Origin: Streptomyces umbrinus
GTDB lineage: Bacteria; Actinomycetota; Actinomycetes; Streptomycetales; Streptomycetaceae
Assembly: GCF_030817415.1 (NCBI RefSeq)
Contig: NZ_JAUSZI010000002.1
Location: 9,176,001 to 9,240,000, forward strand
Reading direction: 5' to 3'
DNA: 64,000 nucleotides
Shown here: one piece after another, positions 28,177 to 37,990 of the stretch
Position numbering within the stretch: the first letter of the stretch is position 1
Layout of the letters: every line of letters begins with the position of its first letter
Program-made: the position numbers and the translations under genes
The notes under the pieces: generated by a model
Seen by the model: only the letters and a program-made list of their open reading frames with translations
Database searches by the model: none
Told to the model about the DNA's origin: nothing

Positions 28177-28559
28177 GCCCACGCACCCGCCCCCGCAGTG
28201 ACATCGCGTTCCCGTTCCGGGCCGACCGCCGGGGCCGCACCGCGCACGCCCGGCACGACGAGCACGTCCGCGACCTGATCGAGCAGGTGCTGTTCACCAG
28301 CCCCGGCGAGCGCGTGATGCGCCCCGACTTCGGCTGCGGACTGCTCGACCTGGTGTTCGCGCCCAACAGCCCCGAACTCACCAGCACCCTCGAACTCTCC
28401 GTGCAGGCCTCCTTGCAGCGCTGGCTCGGCGACCTCATCGACGTGGAGGACCTCGACGTGGTCAGCGAGGACAACGCCATCCGCGTGCATCTCTCGTACG
28501 CCGTGCGCACCACCGGAACGCGCCGCGACGACGTCTTCGAAGGGAGGGCAGCGGCATGA
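28173..28559 (+). CDS. gp25-like baseplate wedge protein (Afp9-like)
   Basis: 128 aa. EHVRDLIEQVLFTSPGERVMRPDFGCGLLDLVFAPN is the diagnostic gpW/gp25 segment, with the EPR-like GERVMRP core that contacts the sheath in homologues. It connects the baseplate to the first sheath ring and helps start contraction. The ATG overlaps the PAAR-like stop and its own stop overlaps the next ATG, so it belongs to the coupled string. Confidence 0.93.
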   Translation: MSPRTRPRSDIAFPFRADRRGRTAHARHDEHVRDLIEQVLFTSPGERVMRPDFGCGLLDLVFAPNSPELTSTLELSVQASLQRWLGDLIDVEDLDVVSEDNAIRVHLSYAVRTTGTRRDDVFEGRAAA

Positions 28560-31500
28560 CGGTCACGATCACCACCTCCCGGCGGGCGAAGGCAAGGGCC
28601 GCCCAGCTCAACGGAGTTGACGCGGTCGAGGTCGGCGACGACGGCCTCACGCTCACCGTCACCTTCCTCGGCAAGGCCCCGCACGGCCTGTGCGCCGAGA
28701 ACGTACGCCTCGACGGCGGCCGCCGCATCATCGGACTCACCGACATCACAGTTGTCGACCTGAGTGTCGAGCGCGAGGACGACCCCGAACTCGACGACCG
28801 GCTGTACGTCACCCTCGACAAGGCCGGCGACACCTCCCGCTACCGGCTCTCCCTCGTGGAGACCGACCCGTACGGACGCCCCGGGACCGAGCCGTACCGA
28901 GGCTTCGACCAGCGCTACCACAGCGCGACCTTCGCCTTCCGTCCCGACTGCCCGACACCCTTCGACTGCGCCGAAGAGCCCCACGGGACACGGGAGTTCC
29001 CCGAGGCGCCCGTCGTCGACTACACCGCGCGCGACTACGAGACCATCCGCAAGCTGCTCCTCGACCGGCTCGCGCTCACCACGCCCGACTGGATCGAGCG
29101 CAACCCCGCCGACCTGGGCACGACGCTCGTCGAACTGCTCGCGTACACCGGCGACCAGATCAGCTACCAGCAGGACGCGGTCGCCACGGAGGCGTACCTC
29201 GACACCGCGCGCCGCCGGGTCTCCGTACGCCGCCATGTCCGGCTCATCGACTACGCGATGCACGACGGCGCCAACTCCCGCGCGTACGTGACCGTGCAGA
29301 CCGCGGGCGAGCACACGCTGCTGCCGGGCACGTACCGCTTCGCCTCCGTCGACGTACGCACCCTCGACCCGCACGACCGTCCGGAGCCCGGCACGGTCAT
29401 CGACGACGGGGACCTCGCCGGACTCGACGAGCGCGGATCGGTGGAGGTCTTCGAACCGGTCGTGTCCGCCGACCCGTTGGAGCTGCGCGCCGCCCACAAC
29501 GCGATCCGGCTGTGGACCTGGGGCGGCGAGGTGTCCTCCCTTCCGAAGGGCGCGACCGCCGCGACCCTGCGCGACGAGTGGCGTGACGCGGAGACGTGTG
29601 AGGAGCGCCAACTCGGTCTGAAGCCCGGCGACTTGCTCGTACTGGAGGAGGTGAAGGGGCCGCGCACCGGCACCCCGGGCGACGCCGACCCCGCCCACCG
29701 GCAGGTCGTGCGCCTGACCTCCGTCACCCCGGGCGTCGACCGCATCGAGGACCAGCCCGTCCTGGAGGTCACCTGGGCCGCCGGGGACGCGCTGCGCTTT
29801 CCGTTCTGCCTCGCCACGCGCGGTGGACGCGACTGCGAGCCCGTCGAGGACGTGACGCTCGCACGCGGCAACGTCGTCCTCGTCGACCACGGCCGCTCCC
29901 TGAACTGGTGCGGCGACGGCCTGCCGGAGACGGTGACCGTGCCGCCCGTACCCGCCGTCGTCGGCTCCTGCGACCCTCCCGCCTTCGGCTGCCGGGACCG
30001 CGACGAGGGCAACGCGCCCGCCCGGCTCATCAACTCCCTTACGGACAAGGCCGAATGCGGCGACCCGCTCACCCCTGACGATATCCGCGAGCTGTTCGAC
30101 GTCGTCGGCGAGAACGCGACCGTACGCGCCGGCCTGGGCCTGGAACTCGCCGGGCAGCGGCAGGAAAGGGTGGTGCCTGGCACGGCGTACGCGCAGGTCG
30201 CGGCCCTGAGGACCCTGCTCGCCCAGTCCGTGTACCCCGGTGTCGCGCCCCGCTTCCGGCCGGTCCTCGGCCGCTCGCCCGTGGCGCAGACCGTGCCGTT
30301 CCCGGACCCGGGGACCGTCGCCGGCGGCCAGGCCGAGCGGATCGCCGCCATCCCCGGAAGGGTCAGGCAGCGGCTCGTCGAGCTGTGGCGCAGCGCCCGC
30401 GACGGGCTCGGCGAGCAGGAGATCGCCGAACTCACCGTGATCTACGGCCTGAAGACCCTGGAACACCTCGAACTCCACCTCCACCCCGTCCGCGCCCTGC
30501 GTGAACTCCTCTTCCGCAGCGACCAGTTGCTCGACGCCAAGCTGCGCCGCGTCGAGGTGCTCACGGCACGGGCCCGCGCGGGAACGGTCCTCGACGGCCA
30601 CATCGCCTGGGAGATCGCCCACAGTTGGGGACCGGCGTACGCGGCCGGACTGCACCCGGACGAGCTGGTGCTGCGCGGCCCCGCCTCGGCGGCGCTCCGC
30701 CACGACCCGCGCCAGGCACTCCCGGCCGTACGCCTCCACGAGAGCGACAGCGACAGAGATGGCGACGGCGACCGTGGTGTGGTGTGGGAGCCGCACCGCG
30801 ACCTGCTCGACAGCACTCCCCGCGACCGGCACTTCGTCGGCGAACTGGAGGACGACGGACGCCTCGCCCTCCGCTTCGGCGACGGCCGCCACGGCACCCG
30901 TCCGACCCCCGGCGCCCGCCTCGAACTCCGCTACCGGCTCGGCGGTGGCACCGCCGGAAACGTCGGCGCGGAGGCCATCAACCACCTCGTCCTGTGCAAT
31001 GAAAGTGACGACGGCGACCGCGCGGAACCGCCCGTGGCCGGCGTACGCAACCCACTGCCCGCCGTCGGCGGCACCGAGCCCGAACCGGTCGAGCAAGTAC
31101 GCCAGTTGGCCCCGCTCGACCTGCGCCGCACCCGCCTCCGAGCGGTCACCGCCGAGGACTACGCGGCCCTCGCCTCCGCCCTGCCCGGCGTGCAGCGCGC
31201 CGCCGCCGCGATCCGCTGGACCGGCAGCGTCCAGGAGGCCCACATCGCCGTCGACCCGTACGGCACCGGTGCCCCCTCGGAGGGGCTGCTCGCCGAGGTG
31301 GCCCAGGCGCTGGAGGCGTACCGGCGCATCGGCCACGACCTCGTGGTCGCGCCCGCCCGGCTCGTGCCGCTCGACATCGAGCTGAAGGTGTGCGCCAAGC
31401 CGGGGCACCAGCACGGGCAGATCCTGGCCGAGCTCTACCGCGTACTCGGCAACGGCCGCCTCCCGGGCGGACGGCTCGGCTTCTTCCACCCGGACGCGCT

Positions 31501-31729
31501 GACCTTCGGCGAACCGGTCCGGCTGAGCCGTCTGGTCGCCGTCGCGGCCGCGGTGCCCGGTGTTGAGAGCGTCCATGTCACATGGCTTCGAAGGCTGTTC
31601 CACGAGGACCGAGGAGAGAGGGAGGACGGCGTGCTGCGGCTCGGCCCGCTGGAGATCGCCACCTGCGACAACGACCCCGACCGGCCGGAGAACGGCCGCC
31701 TCGCGATATCCCTCGGAGGTGCCCGATGA
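28556..31729 (+). CDS. Large baseplate J-like protein (Afp11-like)
   Basis: 1,057 aa. After an N-terminal beta domain, TARDYETIRKLLLDRLALTTPDWIERNPADLGTTLVELLAYTGDQISYQQDAVATEAYL is the hallmark of putative baseplate assembly proteins. The C-terminal part holds VTAEDYAALASALPGVQRAAAAIRWTG and PGGRLGFFHPDALTFGEPVRLSRLVAVAAAVPGVESVHVTWLRRLF, the baseplate-J wedge fold. It forms the ring of wedges that switches on contact. It overlaps both neighbours by 4 bp. Confidence 0.92.
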   Translation: MTVTITTSRRAKARAAQLNGVDAVEVGDDGLTLTVTFLGKAPHGLCAENVRLDGGRRIIGLTDITVVDLSVEREDDPELDDRLYVTLDKAGDTSRYRLSLVETDPYGRPGTEPYRGFDQRYHSATFAFRPDCPTPFDCAEEPHGTREFPEAPVVDYTARDYETIRKLLLDRLALTTPDWIERNPADLGTTLVELLAYTGDQISYQQDAVATEAYLDTARRRVSVRRHVRLIDYAMHDGANSRAYVTVQTAGEHTLLPGTYRFASVDVRTLDPHDRPEPGTVIDDGDLAGLDERGSVEVFEPVVSADPLELRAAHNAIRLWTWGGEVSSLPKGATAATLRDEWRDAETCEERQLGLKPGDLLVLEEVKGPRTGTPGDADPAHRQVVRLTSVTPGVDRIEDQPVLEVTWAAGDALRFPFCLATRGGRDCEPVEDVTLARGNVVLVDHGRSLNWCGDGLPETVTVPPVPAVVGSCDPPAFGCRDRDEGNAPARLINSLTDKAECGDPLTPDDIRELFDVVGENATVRAGLGLELAGQRQERVVPGTAYAQVAALRTLLAQSVYPGVAPRFRPVLGRSPVAQTVPFPDPGTVAGGQAERIAAIPGRVRQRLVELWRSARDGLGEQEIAELTVIYGLKTLEHLELHLHPVRALRELLFRSDQLLDAKLRRVEVLTARARAGTVLDGHIAWEIAHSWGPAYAAGLHPDELVLRGPASAALRHDPRQALPAVRLHESDSDRDGDGDRGVVWEPHRDLLDSTPRDRHFVGELEDDGRLALRFGDGRHGTRPTPGARLELRYRLGGGTAGNVGAEAINHLVLCNESDDGDRAEPPVAGVRNPLPAVGGTEPEPVEQVRQLAPLDLRRTRLRAVTAEDYAALASALPGVQRAAAAIRWTGSVQEAHIAVDPYGTGAPSEGLLAEVAQALEAYRRIGHDLVVAPARLVPLDIELKVCAKPGHQHGQILAELYRVLGNGRLPGGRLGFFHPDALTFGEPVRLSRLVAVAAAVPGVESVHVTWLRRLFHEDRGEREDGVLRLGPLEIATCDNDPDRPENGRLAISLGGAR

Positions 31730-34700
31730 ACGACGACTGCACCTGCGGCGGCGCATGCGGCCACGGCGCGTCCGGTGGCGGCGCGTACGGCGACGGCGTG
31801 TCCGGCGGCGCCACATGCGGTGGCGGCGGTACGTGCGATTGCGGTGGCGCGTGCGGAGGCCACGACGAGCGCCTCGCCCCCGCCCCGCTCCACAACCCGC
31901 CCGGCCGCACGGCCCTCGACTACCGCGTCGGCGAATACGGCTCCTTCCTGGCCGCCCAGCTCGACCGGCTCGCCTCGCCCGCGTACCCGGCCCTGAGGGG
32001 GCTCACGGTCCGCACCCCCGACGACCCGGCGATCGGCCTGCTCGACGCCACGGCCGTCCTCGGTGACCTGCTCACCTTCCACTCCGAGCGGATCGCCGAC
32101 GAGGCCTATCTGCGGACGGCCAACGAGCACCGCTCGCTCGCGCTGCTCGGCCGACTTGTCGGACACCGGCCGCGCCCCGGCGTCGCCGCCTCCACGCACC
32201 TCGCGTACAGCCTCGAACGCGATCCGCGCGCCGAGACGCTGCCCGTGGTGATCCCGCGCGGGGCGCAGAGCCACAGCGTGCCGGCGTCGGCCGACGAGGA
32301 GTCGCAGACCTTCGAGACGAGCCGCGACCTGACGGCCCGCTGGGACTGGAACGAGCTGAAGGTCCGGCGCCGCCGCCCGTTCCTCGTCACCCCGGCGGAC
32401 CTGGAGCGCCGCTCGGAGCTCTTCGTCGAGGGCACGGCCAACTCTCTCCAGACCGGCGACCAGTTGCTCTTCGTCTTCGGTGAACAGGCGGCCTCCGAGC
32501 CGAAGTTGCTGCCCGTCGCGAAGGTGCGGATCGACCGGGACGACGAGATCACCGCGATCGGTCTGGCCCAGTCGGCCCCGCCCACGCTCCGGGAACTCGT
32601 CGACGAGGTACGGCGGTGGACCTCCGAACCCGAGGCGCCGGGCGACCCCGGCGACGAGCCGCCCACCCCGGAGGTCCCCAACCCGCGCCCGGTCAGCCGC
32701 CTGATCGAGGACTTCGACGACCAGGTCCTCGCCCCCCTGCGTGCCGACCTGGACGGGATCAAGACCCCGGAGAGCCTCGCGGCCCGTCTTGCCGAGCCCG
32801 TGGCGCGCCTGGGTGAGGCCCAGGTCCTCGCGGCGCCGTACGAGGATGTCGCGGCGTGGTTCGAGCAGTTGGAGGCGGTCCTCGCCGAACTGGCCGAGCG
32901 CGCCCTGGAGTTGGCGCCCTCGCAGCCGGTGCCGCCGACGGGCGACGAGCAGGGCGCGACGACGGCTTCGGGCGACCAGGGCTCGGCGGGGGCCACCGGC
33001 CAGGGCCCGGCATCAGCCGTCGCCCCGAGCCCGACAGCTCTCGCCGCCGCGAGCCCGACGGCCCTCGCCACCCCGACCACCCCTCTGGGCCACCGCGAAG
33101 CCGCCCTCCAAGCCCTCGGCTCAGTCCTCCCCGCCCTCCGCGGCAGGGCCCCGGCACCGACCACCGGAGCCGGCCGGCCCCGCCGCCCGGGCGCGGACAC
33201 GGCCCGGCTGCTCTCGGCCCTGAACCCCGGCCTGACCGGCCTCTACCCGGCCTGGCGGACGGCCGCCGCCCCCGGCACCCCGGGGCTCCTGCGGGAACTC
33301 CTCGCGATGCGCGTGACCACGGCACCCTTCGGAGCCATGGCCCCGCTCAAGCCCGTCCAGGACGACCGGGGCCGCGTCATCCGTACCGCCGACTGGCCCC
33401 TGACCGGTGCCGCCCTGGTCAGCATGCGCGTCGTGTTCGACCCGGCGGGCAAGGTCCCGGTGCGGGCGGAGTTCCAGTACGTCGAGGGCAGCAGCTCCGA
33501 CCAGCGTGCGGAGAACCTGCCGGTCGCGGTGCCGGTCACCTTCCGCCTCGGCGCGGGCGAGGTGGACCTGTCCACCCGTGCGGGCCAGGACCGCGAGCTG
33601 AGCTGGCTCAACCGGCGCCCCACCGACTCCCAGGAGCCCGGCGTCACCGCGGTCCTCCGCGAGGGCCTGCCCAACCGCACGCTCTTCGTGTCCCGCCCGG
33701 ACGCGGACGGCCTGGTCCACGTGGGCGTGCACAACGGCACGTCCGAGCAGGTCGCCCTCCGGCCGGGCGTCCCGGAGCGGTTCACGCACGGCGAGTACGA
33801 AGTGAGCCTCACGTACACCGTGGGCAGCGCCGCTCCGAACGTGGAGGTGGTCATCGCCTCGAAGCCGGAGCCCACCAACCGCCGCGTCCTGCAGCTGGAC
33901 CGGGTGCACGACGGCATCACGGTCGGCAGCTGGGTCGCGATCCAGCGGCCCGGCAAGGGAGCCGAGGGCGGCATCCCGGGCGACAAGAAGCTCGCGTTCG
34001 TCACCACGAAGGTCGTGGCGGCGCGGACGGCCGCGTACACCAACTACGGGATCACCGGGCGCGGGACCGAACTCGTCCTGGCGGAACCGTGGTTGGACGA
34101 GTTCGACGTCCTGCTCTCGCACATCCGCGACACCACCGTCCACGCGGACGGCGAGCCGCTGCGCCTGGCCGACGAGCCGCTGGGCGAGGACGTGCACGGC
34201 AACGAGATCGAACTCGCCGAGCTGTACGACGGGTTGAGGCCGGGCCGCACGCTGATCGTCGCGGGCGAGCGCAGCGACATCCCCGGGGTGGCAGCCGTGC
34301 AGGCCACCGAGGTCGTCACCATCGCGGCCGCCGACCCGGCCGTCGATCCCCAACTGCCCGGCGACCACGTCCACACGAAGCTGACGCTCACCGCGGACCT
34401 CGCGTACCGCTTCCGCCGCGAGACCGTGCGGATCCTCGGCAACGTGGTCGAGGCGACCCACGGCGAGGGCCGGGACGAGCCGATCGGCAGCGGCGATTCG
34501 GACCGTACGAACCAGACGTTCGGGCTCTGGCAGTCCCCGCTGACCTGGCTCGCCGACGACAACCCCCTGGGCGCCACCCCCGTCCTGGAGGTGCGGGTCG
34601 ACGGAGTGCTCTGGCACGAGGTCGACAGCCTCGCCGGGCGCGGCCCCCGCGAGCGCGTGTTCATCACCGGGACCACCGCCGACGGCCGCACCACCGTGAC

Positions 34701-35697
34701 CTTCGGTGATGGCGTCCACGGCGCCCGACTGCCCAGCGGCCACGAGAACATCCGTGCCCGCTACCGCTTCGGCACCGGCAGGGCCGCCAACGTGGCGGCC
34801 GGCCGCATCACCCAGGCGCTCACCCGCCCCCTCGGCGTCACCGCGGTCACCAACCCGCGCTCCGCCACGGGCGGCGCCGACGCCGACGGCCCCGGACTGA
34901 CCCGGCGCACGGTCCCGCTGGCCGTCTCGGCCCTGGACCGTCTGGTCTCGGAGACCGACTACGAGGACTTCGCCCGCTCCCGGGCCGGCATCGGCCGGGC
35001 CGCCGCGCGCGAACTCTTCGACGGACGGCGGCGCGTGCTGCACGTGACGGTCGCGGGCACGGACGACGTGCCGATCGCCGAGGACTCGGACCTGCTGCGG
35101 GCCCTGCGCGGCGCGCTCACCGAGTACGGCGACCCGAACCTCCCGGTCCGCGTGGACGTCCGTGAACTCGTCGCGCTCCTCGTCGCCGCGAAGGTGAAGG
35201 TGGCACCCGACCACACCTGGCAGATCGTCGAACCCCGCCTGCGCCAAGCCCTGTTGCGCCGACTCGGATATGAAGGACGGGAGTTGGGGCAGCCCGCCCG
35301 CCTCTCCGACATCCTGGCCACGGCCCACCAGGTGCCCGGCGTCGACTACATGGACGTCGACGTCTTCACCGGCGTCCCCGCCTCCGCGACCGCCGAGGAA
35401 CTCACCAGGCTCCTCGCGAACCCGGGCCTGCCGAAGGCGTCGGTACCGGCGCGCGGGGCGACGTACGACGAGAAGGTCCACACCGTCCGCAAGAAGGACG
35501 GCGAGACGCTCTCGGAAGTCTGTGCCCGGCACTGGGTCCCGCTCGCCGAACTCCTGCGCCTGAACCCCGACATCACCGACACCCGCCGCCTGGCGAAGGA
35601 CCGTTCGGTGTACGTCTTCCGCGGCATCAGCCCGGCCCAGCTCGCACTGCTGTCGCCGAAGGCCGCGGACACCCTGATTCTGACGGAGGTCAAGTGA
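31726..35697 (+). CDS. Second large baseplate protein (Afp12-like) with Cys-rich head and LysM-like tail
   Basis: 1,323 aa from ATG 31726. Residues 1-50 are Gly/Cys-rich with seven cysteines (DDCTCGGACGHG and TCDCGGACGGH), a likely metal-binding head. The main body begins RTALDYRVGEYGSFLAAQLDRL and contains ATAVLGDLLTFHSERIADEAYLRTA, the J-like core. A Pro/Ala/Ser-rich linker lies at about 400-490. The C-terminal core has VSETDYEDFARSRAGIGRAAARELF and RLSDILATAHQVPGVDYMDVDVFTG. Residues about 1251-1302 (VRKKDGETLSEVCARHWVPL..LLRLNPDI) look like a LysM motif, unusual for this protein. It should form the outer baseplate with the preceding gene. Confidence 0.88.
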   Translation: MNDDCTCGGACGHGASGGGAYGDGVSGGATCGGGGTCDCGGACGGHDERLAPAPLHNPPGRTALDYRVGEYGSFLAAQLDRLASPAYPALRGLTVRTPDDPAIGLLDATAVLGDLLTFHSERIADEAYLRTANEHRSLALLGRLVGHRPRPGVAASTHLAYSLERDPRAETLPVVIPRGAQSHSVPASADEESQTFETSRDLTARWDWNELKVRRRRPFLVTPADLERRSELFVEGTANSLQTGDQLLFVFGEQAASEPKLLPVAKVRIDRDDEITAIGLAQSAPPTLRELVDEVRRWTSEPEAPGDPGDEPPTPEVPNPRPVSRLIEDFDDQVLAPLRADLDGIKTPESLAARLAEPVARLGEAQVLAAPYEDVAAWFEQLEAVLAELAERALELAPSQPVPPTGDEQGATTASGDQGSAGATGQGPASAVAPSPTALAAASPTALATPTTPLGHREAALQALGSVLPALRGRAPAPTTGAGRPRRPGADTARLLSALNPGLTGLYPAWRTAAAPGTPGLLRELLAMRVTTAPFGAMAPLKPVQDDRGRVIRTADWPLTGAALVSMRVVFDPAGKVPVRAEFQYVEGSSSDQRAENLPVAVPVTFRLGAGEVDLSTRAGQDRELSWLNRRPTDSQEPGVTAVLREGLPNRTLFVSRPDADGLVHVGVHNGTSEQVALRPGVPERFTHGEYEVSLTYTVGSAAPNVEVVIASKPEPTNRRVLQLDRVHDGITVGSWVAIQRPGKGAEGGIPGDKKLAFVTTKVVAARTAAYTNYGITGRGTELVLAEPWLDEFDVLLSHIRDTTVHADGEPLRLADEPLGEDVHGNEIELAELYDGLRPGRTLIVAGERSDIPGVAAVQATEVVTIAAADPAVDPQLPGDHVHTKLTLTADLAYRFRRETVRILGNVVEATHGEGRDEPIGSGDSDRTNQTFGLWQSPLTWLADDNPLGATPVLEVRVDGVLWHEVDSLAGRGPRERVFITGTTADGRTTVTFGDGVHGARLPSGHENIRARYRFGTGRAANVAAGRITQALTRPLGVTAVTNPRSATGGADADGPGLTRRTVPLAVSALDRLVSETDYEDFARSRAGIGRAAARELFDGRRRVLHVTVAGTDDVPIAEDSDLLRALRGALTEYGDPNLPVRVDVRELVALLVAAKVKVAPDHTWQIVEPRLRQALLRRLGYEGRELGQPARLSDILATAHQVPGVDYMDVDVFTGVPASATAEELTRLLANPGLPKASVPARGATYDEKVHTVRKKDGETLSEVCARHWVPLAELLRLNPDITDTRRLAKDRSVYVFRGISPAQLALLSPKAADTLILTEVK

Positions 35698-35753
35698 TGG
35701 CGGCGATGTCTGTGACGTTCCCGGACGTCCAGTTCGAGACGGAGGCCGTGTGA
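35697..35753 (+). CDS. Possible 18-aa coupled mini-ORF
   Basis: It starts in a TGATG overlap with the baseplate stop and ends in another TGATG overlap with the next gene. Each junction has the same GACGGAGG ribosome site at the same distance. The peptide is MAAMSVTFPDVQFETEAV. It may be a real leader, a remnant of a duplicated start, or a translational relay. Confidence 0.35.
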   Translation: MAAMSVTFPDVQFETEAV

Positions 35754-37894
35754 TGGCCAGGGAGCCGGACGGACTCGCCGAGCTGCTGCCCCAGTGGCAC
35801 CGGCTGCGCGACGCCCAGGAGGGCGAACCACTGCGTGCCCTGCTCGCCGTCATGGCCGAGCAACTCGACCTCGTACGCGACGGGGTCGAGCAGGGCTACG
35901 AGGACCTGTTCGTCGAGACGGCGGCCCCCTGGGTGCTGCCGTACCTCGGCGACCTGGTCGGCTACCGCACGCTGCCCGGCTACGAGCGTGTCCTCACCAC
36001 CGGTCTGCGGGGCGGGAGTTCGGCCGCGCTCACCGAGGCCGTCGCTCCGCGCCGCGATGTCGCCGCGACCGTCGGCAACCGCCGCCGCAAGGGCACCCTC
36101 CACCTCCTCGAAGAACTCTCCGAGCGGGTGGCCGACTGGCCCGCACGCGCCGTCGAACTCTCCCGCCACGTCTCCCACCAGCAGCCCGTGAAGCTGTACG
36201 GGACCGGTGGCGCCGGGCGCGGGACACGCGGCCGCACGGTCGACCTCAGGGACAGCTCCGCGCTCGACCTGGCGGGCGGCCCCTTCGGCGCGGTGGCCCG
36301 CTCGGTCGACGTCCGCAGGGCCGACTCCCGTCACCGGCAAGGGGGTTGGAGCCCGGCCGGGGTCGGACTCTTCGTGTGGCGGCTGAAGGCGTACTCGCTG
36401 ACGTCCTCACCGGCATACTGCATCGACCGGGCCCGCAACCTCTACAGCTTCTCGATCCTCGGCAACGACACCCCGCTGGTCACCAGGCCGGTCCCGGAGC
36501 CGTCGCCCACCCACATCGCGACCATCGACAACGTCCCGGCCTTCATCCGCCGCCGTCAGCTTCACGACCGCCTCGCCGACTACTACGGCCCCGGCAAGAG
36601 CTTCGTGATCCGCCGCGACGGCGAGGACCGGCCCGTGCCGCCCTCGGACATCGTGGTCGCCGACCTGTCGGACTGGCGCTACCGGCCCAAGCGCGGGCAG
36701 GTCGCGGTCGACCCGGAGCTCGGCCGGATCGCCTTCGGCGCCCGCACCGCACCCCGCAAGGGCGTCTGGGTGGACTACCACTACGGGTTCGGCGCGGACA
36801 TGGGCGGCGGCGAGTACGTACGCGATCGTGAGTCCAGGCCGGACGCCGAGTTCTACCGGGTCGGCCCCGGCGAGACGTACCGGCAGATCATGGACGCCTA
36901 CCGGGCCTGGCAGAACGACCGCCGGGCAGGCCGCTGCGGTCCCGAGGGCATCATCGAGATCACCCACAGCGGCGCGTACCAGGAGCAGTTGGACTTCGAC
37001 CTCGACCCGGGCGACCGGCTCGAACTGCGCGCGGCCGAGGGCACGCGGCCGGTGATCCGGCTTCTCGACTGGTACAGCAACCGCCCCGACGCCCTCAACA
37101 TCCGTGCGGTGTCGGAGGACTGCGCCCCCGGCGAGCGACCGCGGATCGTGCTCGACGGGCTGCTCGTCGCGGGCCGTGGCATCAACGTCACGGGCCCGAT
37201 GGGCGCGGTCGTCGTACGGCACTCGACGCTCGTGCCCGGCTGGTCGCTGGAGCCGGAGTGCGATCCGCACTCGCCCGAGGAGCCGAGCATCGTCCTGGAG
37301 CGCACCACCGCGTGCCTCCAGGTCGAGCACAGCATCCTCGGCACGATCGAGGTCATCGGCGACGAGGTCTCCGAGGAACCCCTCGACATCCACCTCCGCG
37401 ACAGCGTCCTCGACGCCACCGCCGACGACCGCGAGGCACTCTCCGCCCCCGACTGCCGGCACGCCCACGCCGTCCTGCACCTGCACCGGACGACCGTCAT
37501 CGGCGAGATCCACACGCACGCGGTCCGGATCGCCGAGAACTCCGTCTTCACCGGACGGCTCCACGTGGCCCGCCGGGGCATCGGCTGCGTCCGCTTCTCG
37601 TACGTGCCGACCGGGTCCCGTACGCCACGCCGCCACCGCTGCCAGCCGGACCTGGCCGGCCCCGAACAGGCCGCCCGCGTACGGCCGTTGTTCACCTCCC
37701 AGCGCTACGGGACGCCCTGGTACGGGCTGTTGGCCGACCGGTGTGCCGAGGAGATCCGGCGCGGCGCGGAGGACGGGGCCGAACTGGGCGCCTTCCACGA
37801 CCTGTACCGGCCGCAGCGCGAGGACAGCCTGCGGGCACGGCTCGCGGAGTACACGCCCACGGGGACGGACGCGGGGATCTTCTTCGTGACCTGA
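35753..37894 (+). CDS. Phage tail protein I-like baseplate protein with beta-helix-like region
   Basis: 713 aa from ATG 35753, preceded by GGAGG (35741-35745). The N-terminus (GLAELLPQWHRLRDAQ, then QGYEDLFVETAAPWVLPYLGDLVGYRTLPG) matches tail protein I-type domains that sit at the baseplate rim. The C-terminal half (about 370-620) has regular hydrophobic beta-strand spacing with IVLDGLLVAGRGINVTGPMGAVVVRHSTLVPG and IAENSVFTGRLHVARRGIGCVRFSYVP, like a right-handed beta-helix. Such helices often support receptor-binding fibres. No separate fibre gene is visible, so this protein may serve in target contact (inferred). Confidence 0.8.
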   Translation: MAREPDGLAELLPQWHRLRDAQEGEPLRALLAVMAEQLDLVRDGVEQGYEDLFVETAAPWVLPYLGDLVGYRTLPGYERVLTTGLRGGSSAALTEAVAPRRDVAATVGNRRRKGTLHLLEELSERVADWPARAVELSRHVSHQQPVKLYGTGGAGRGTRGRTVDLRDSSALDLAGGPFGAVARSVDVRRADSRHRQGGWSPAGVGLFVWRLKAYSLTSSPAYCIDRARNLYSFSILGNDTPLVTRPVPEPSPTHIATIDNVPAFIRRRQLHDRLADYYGPGKSFVIRRDGEDRPVPPSDIVVADLSDWRYRPKRGQVAVDPELGRIAFGARTAPRKGVWVDYHYGFGADMGGGEYVRDRESRPDAEFYRVGPGETYRQIMDAYRAWQNDRRAGRCGPEGIIEITHSGAYQEQLDFDLDPGDRLELRAAEGTRPVIRLLDWYSNRPDALNIRAVSEDCAPGERPRIVLDGLLVAGRGINVTGPMGAVVVRHSTLVPGWSLEPECDPHSPEEPSIVLERTTACLQVEHSILGTIEVIGDEVSEEPLDIHLRDSVLDATADDREALSAPDCRHAHAVLHLHRTTVIGEIHTHAVRIAENSVFTGRLHVARRGIGCVRFSYVPTGSRTPRRHRCQPDLAGPEQAARVRPLFTSQRYGTPWYGLLADRCAEEIRRGAEDGAELGAFHDLYRPQREDSLRARLAEYTPTGTDAGIFFVT

Positions 37895-37990
37895 CCCCCG
37901 CCTGCCTCCACGCGCACTTGGCTCGACGCCCACCCGGCTCGACGAGCCCCAGAACCCGCACGCACTTCCTGAACCAGGGGGATCCCCTTC

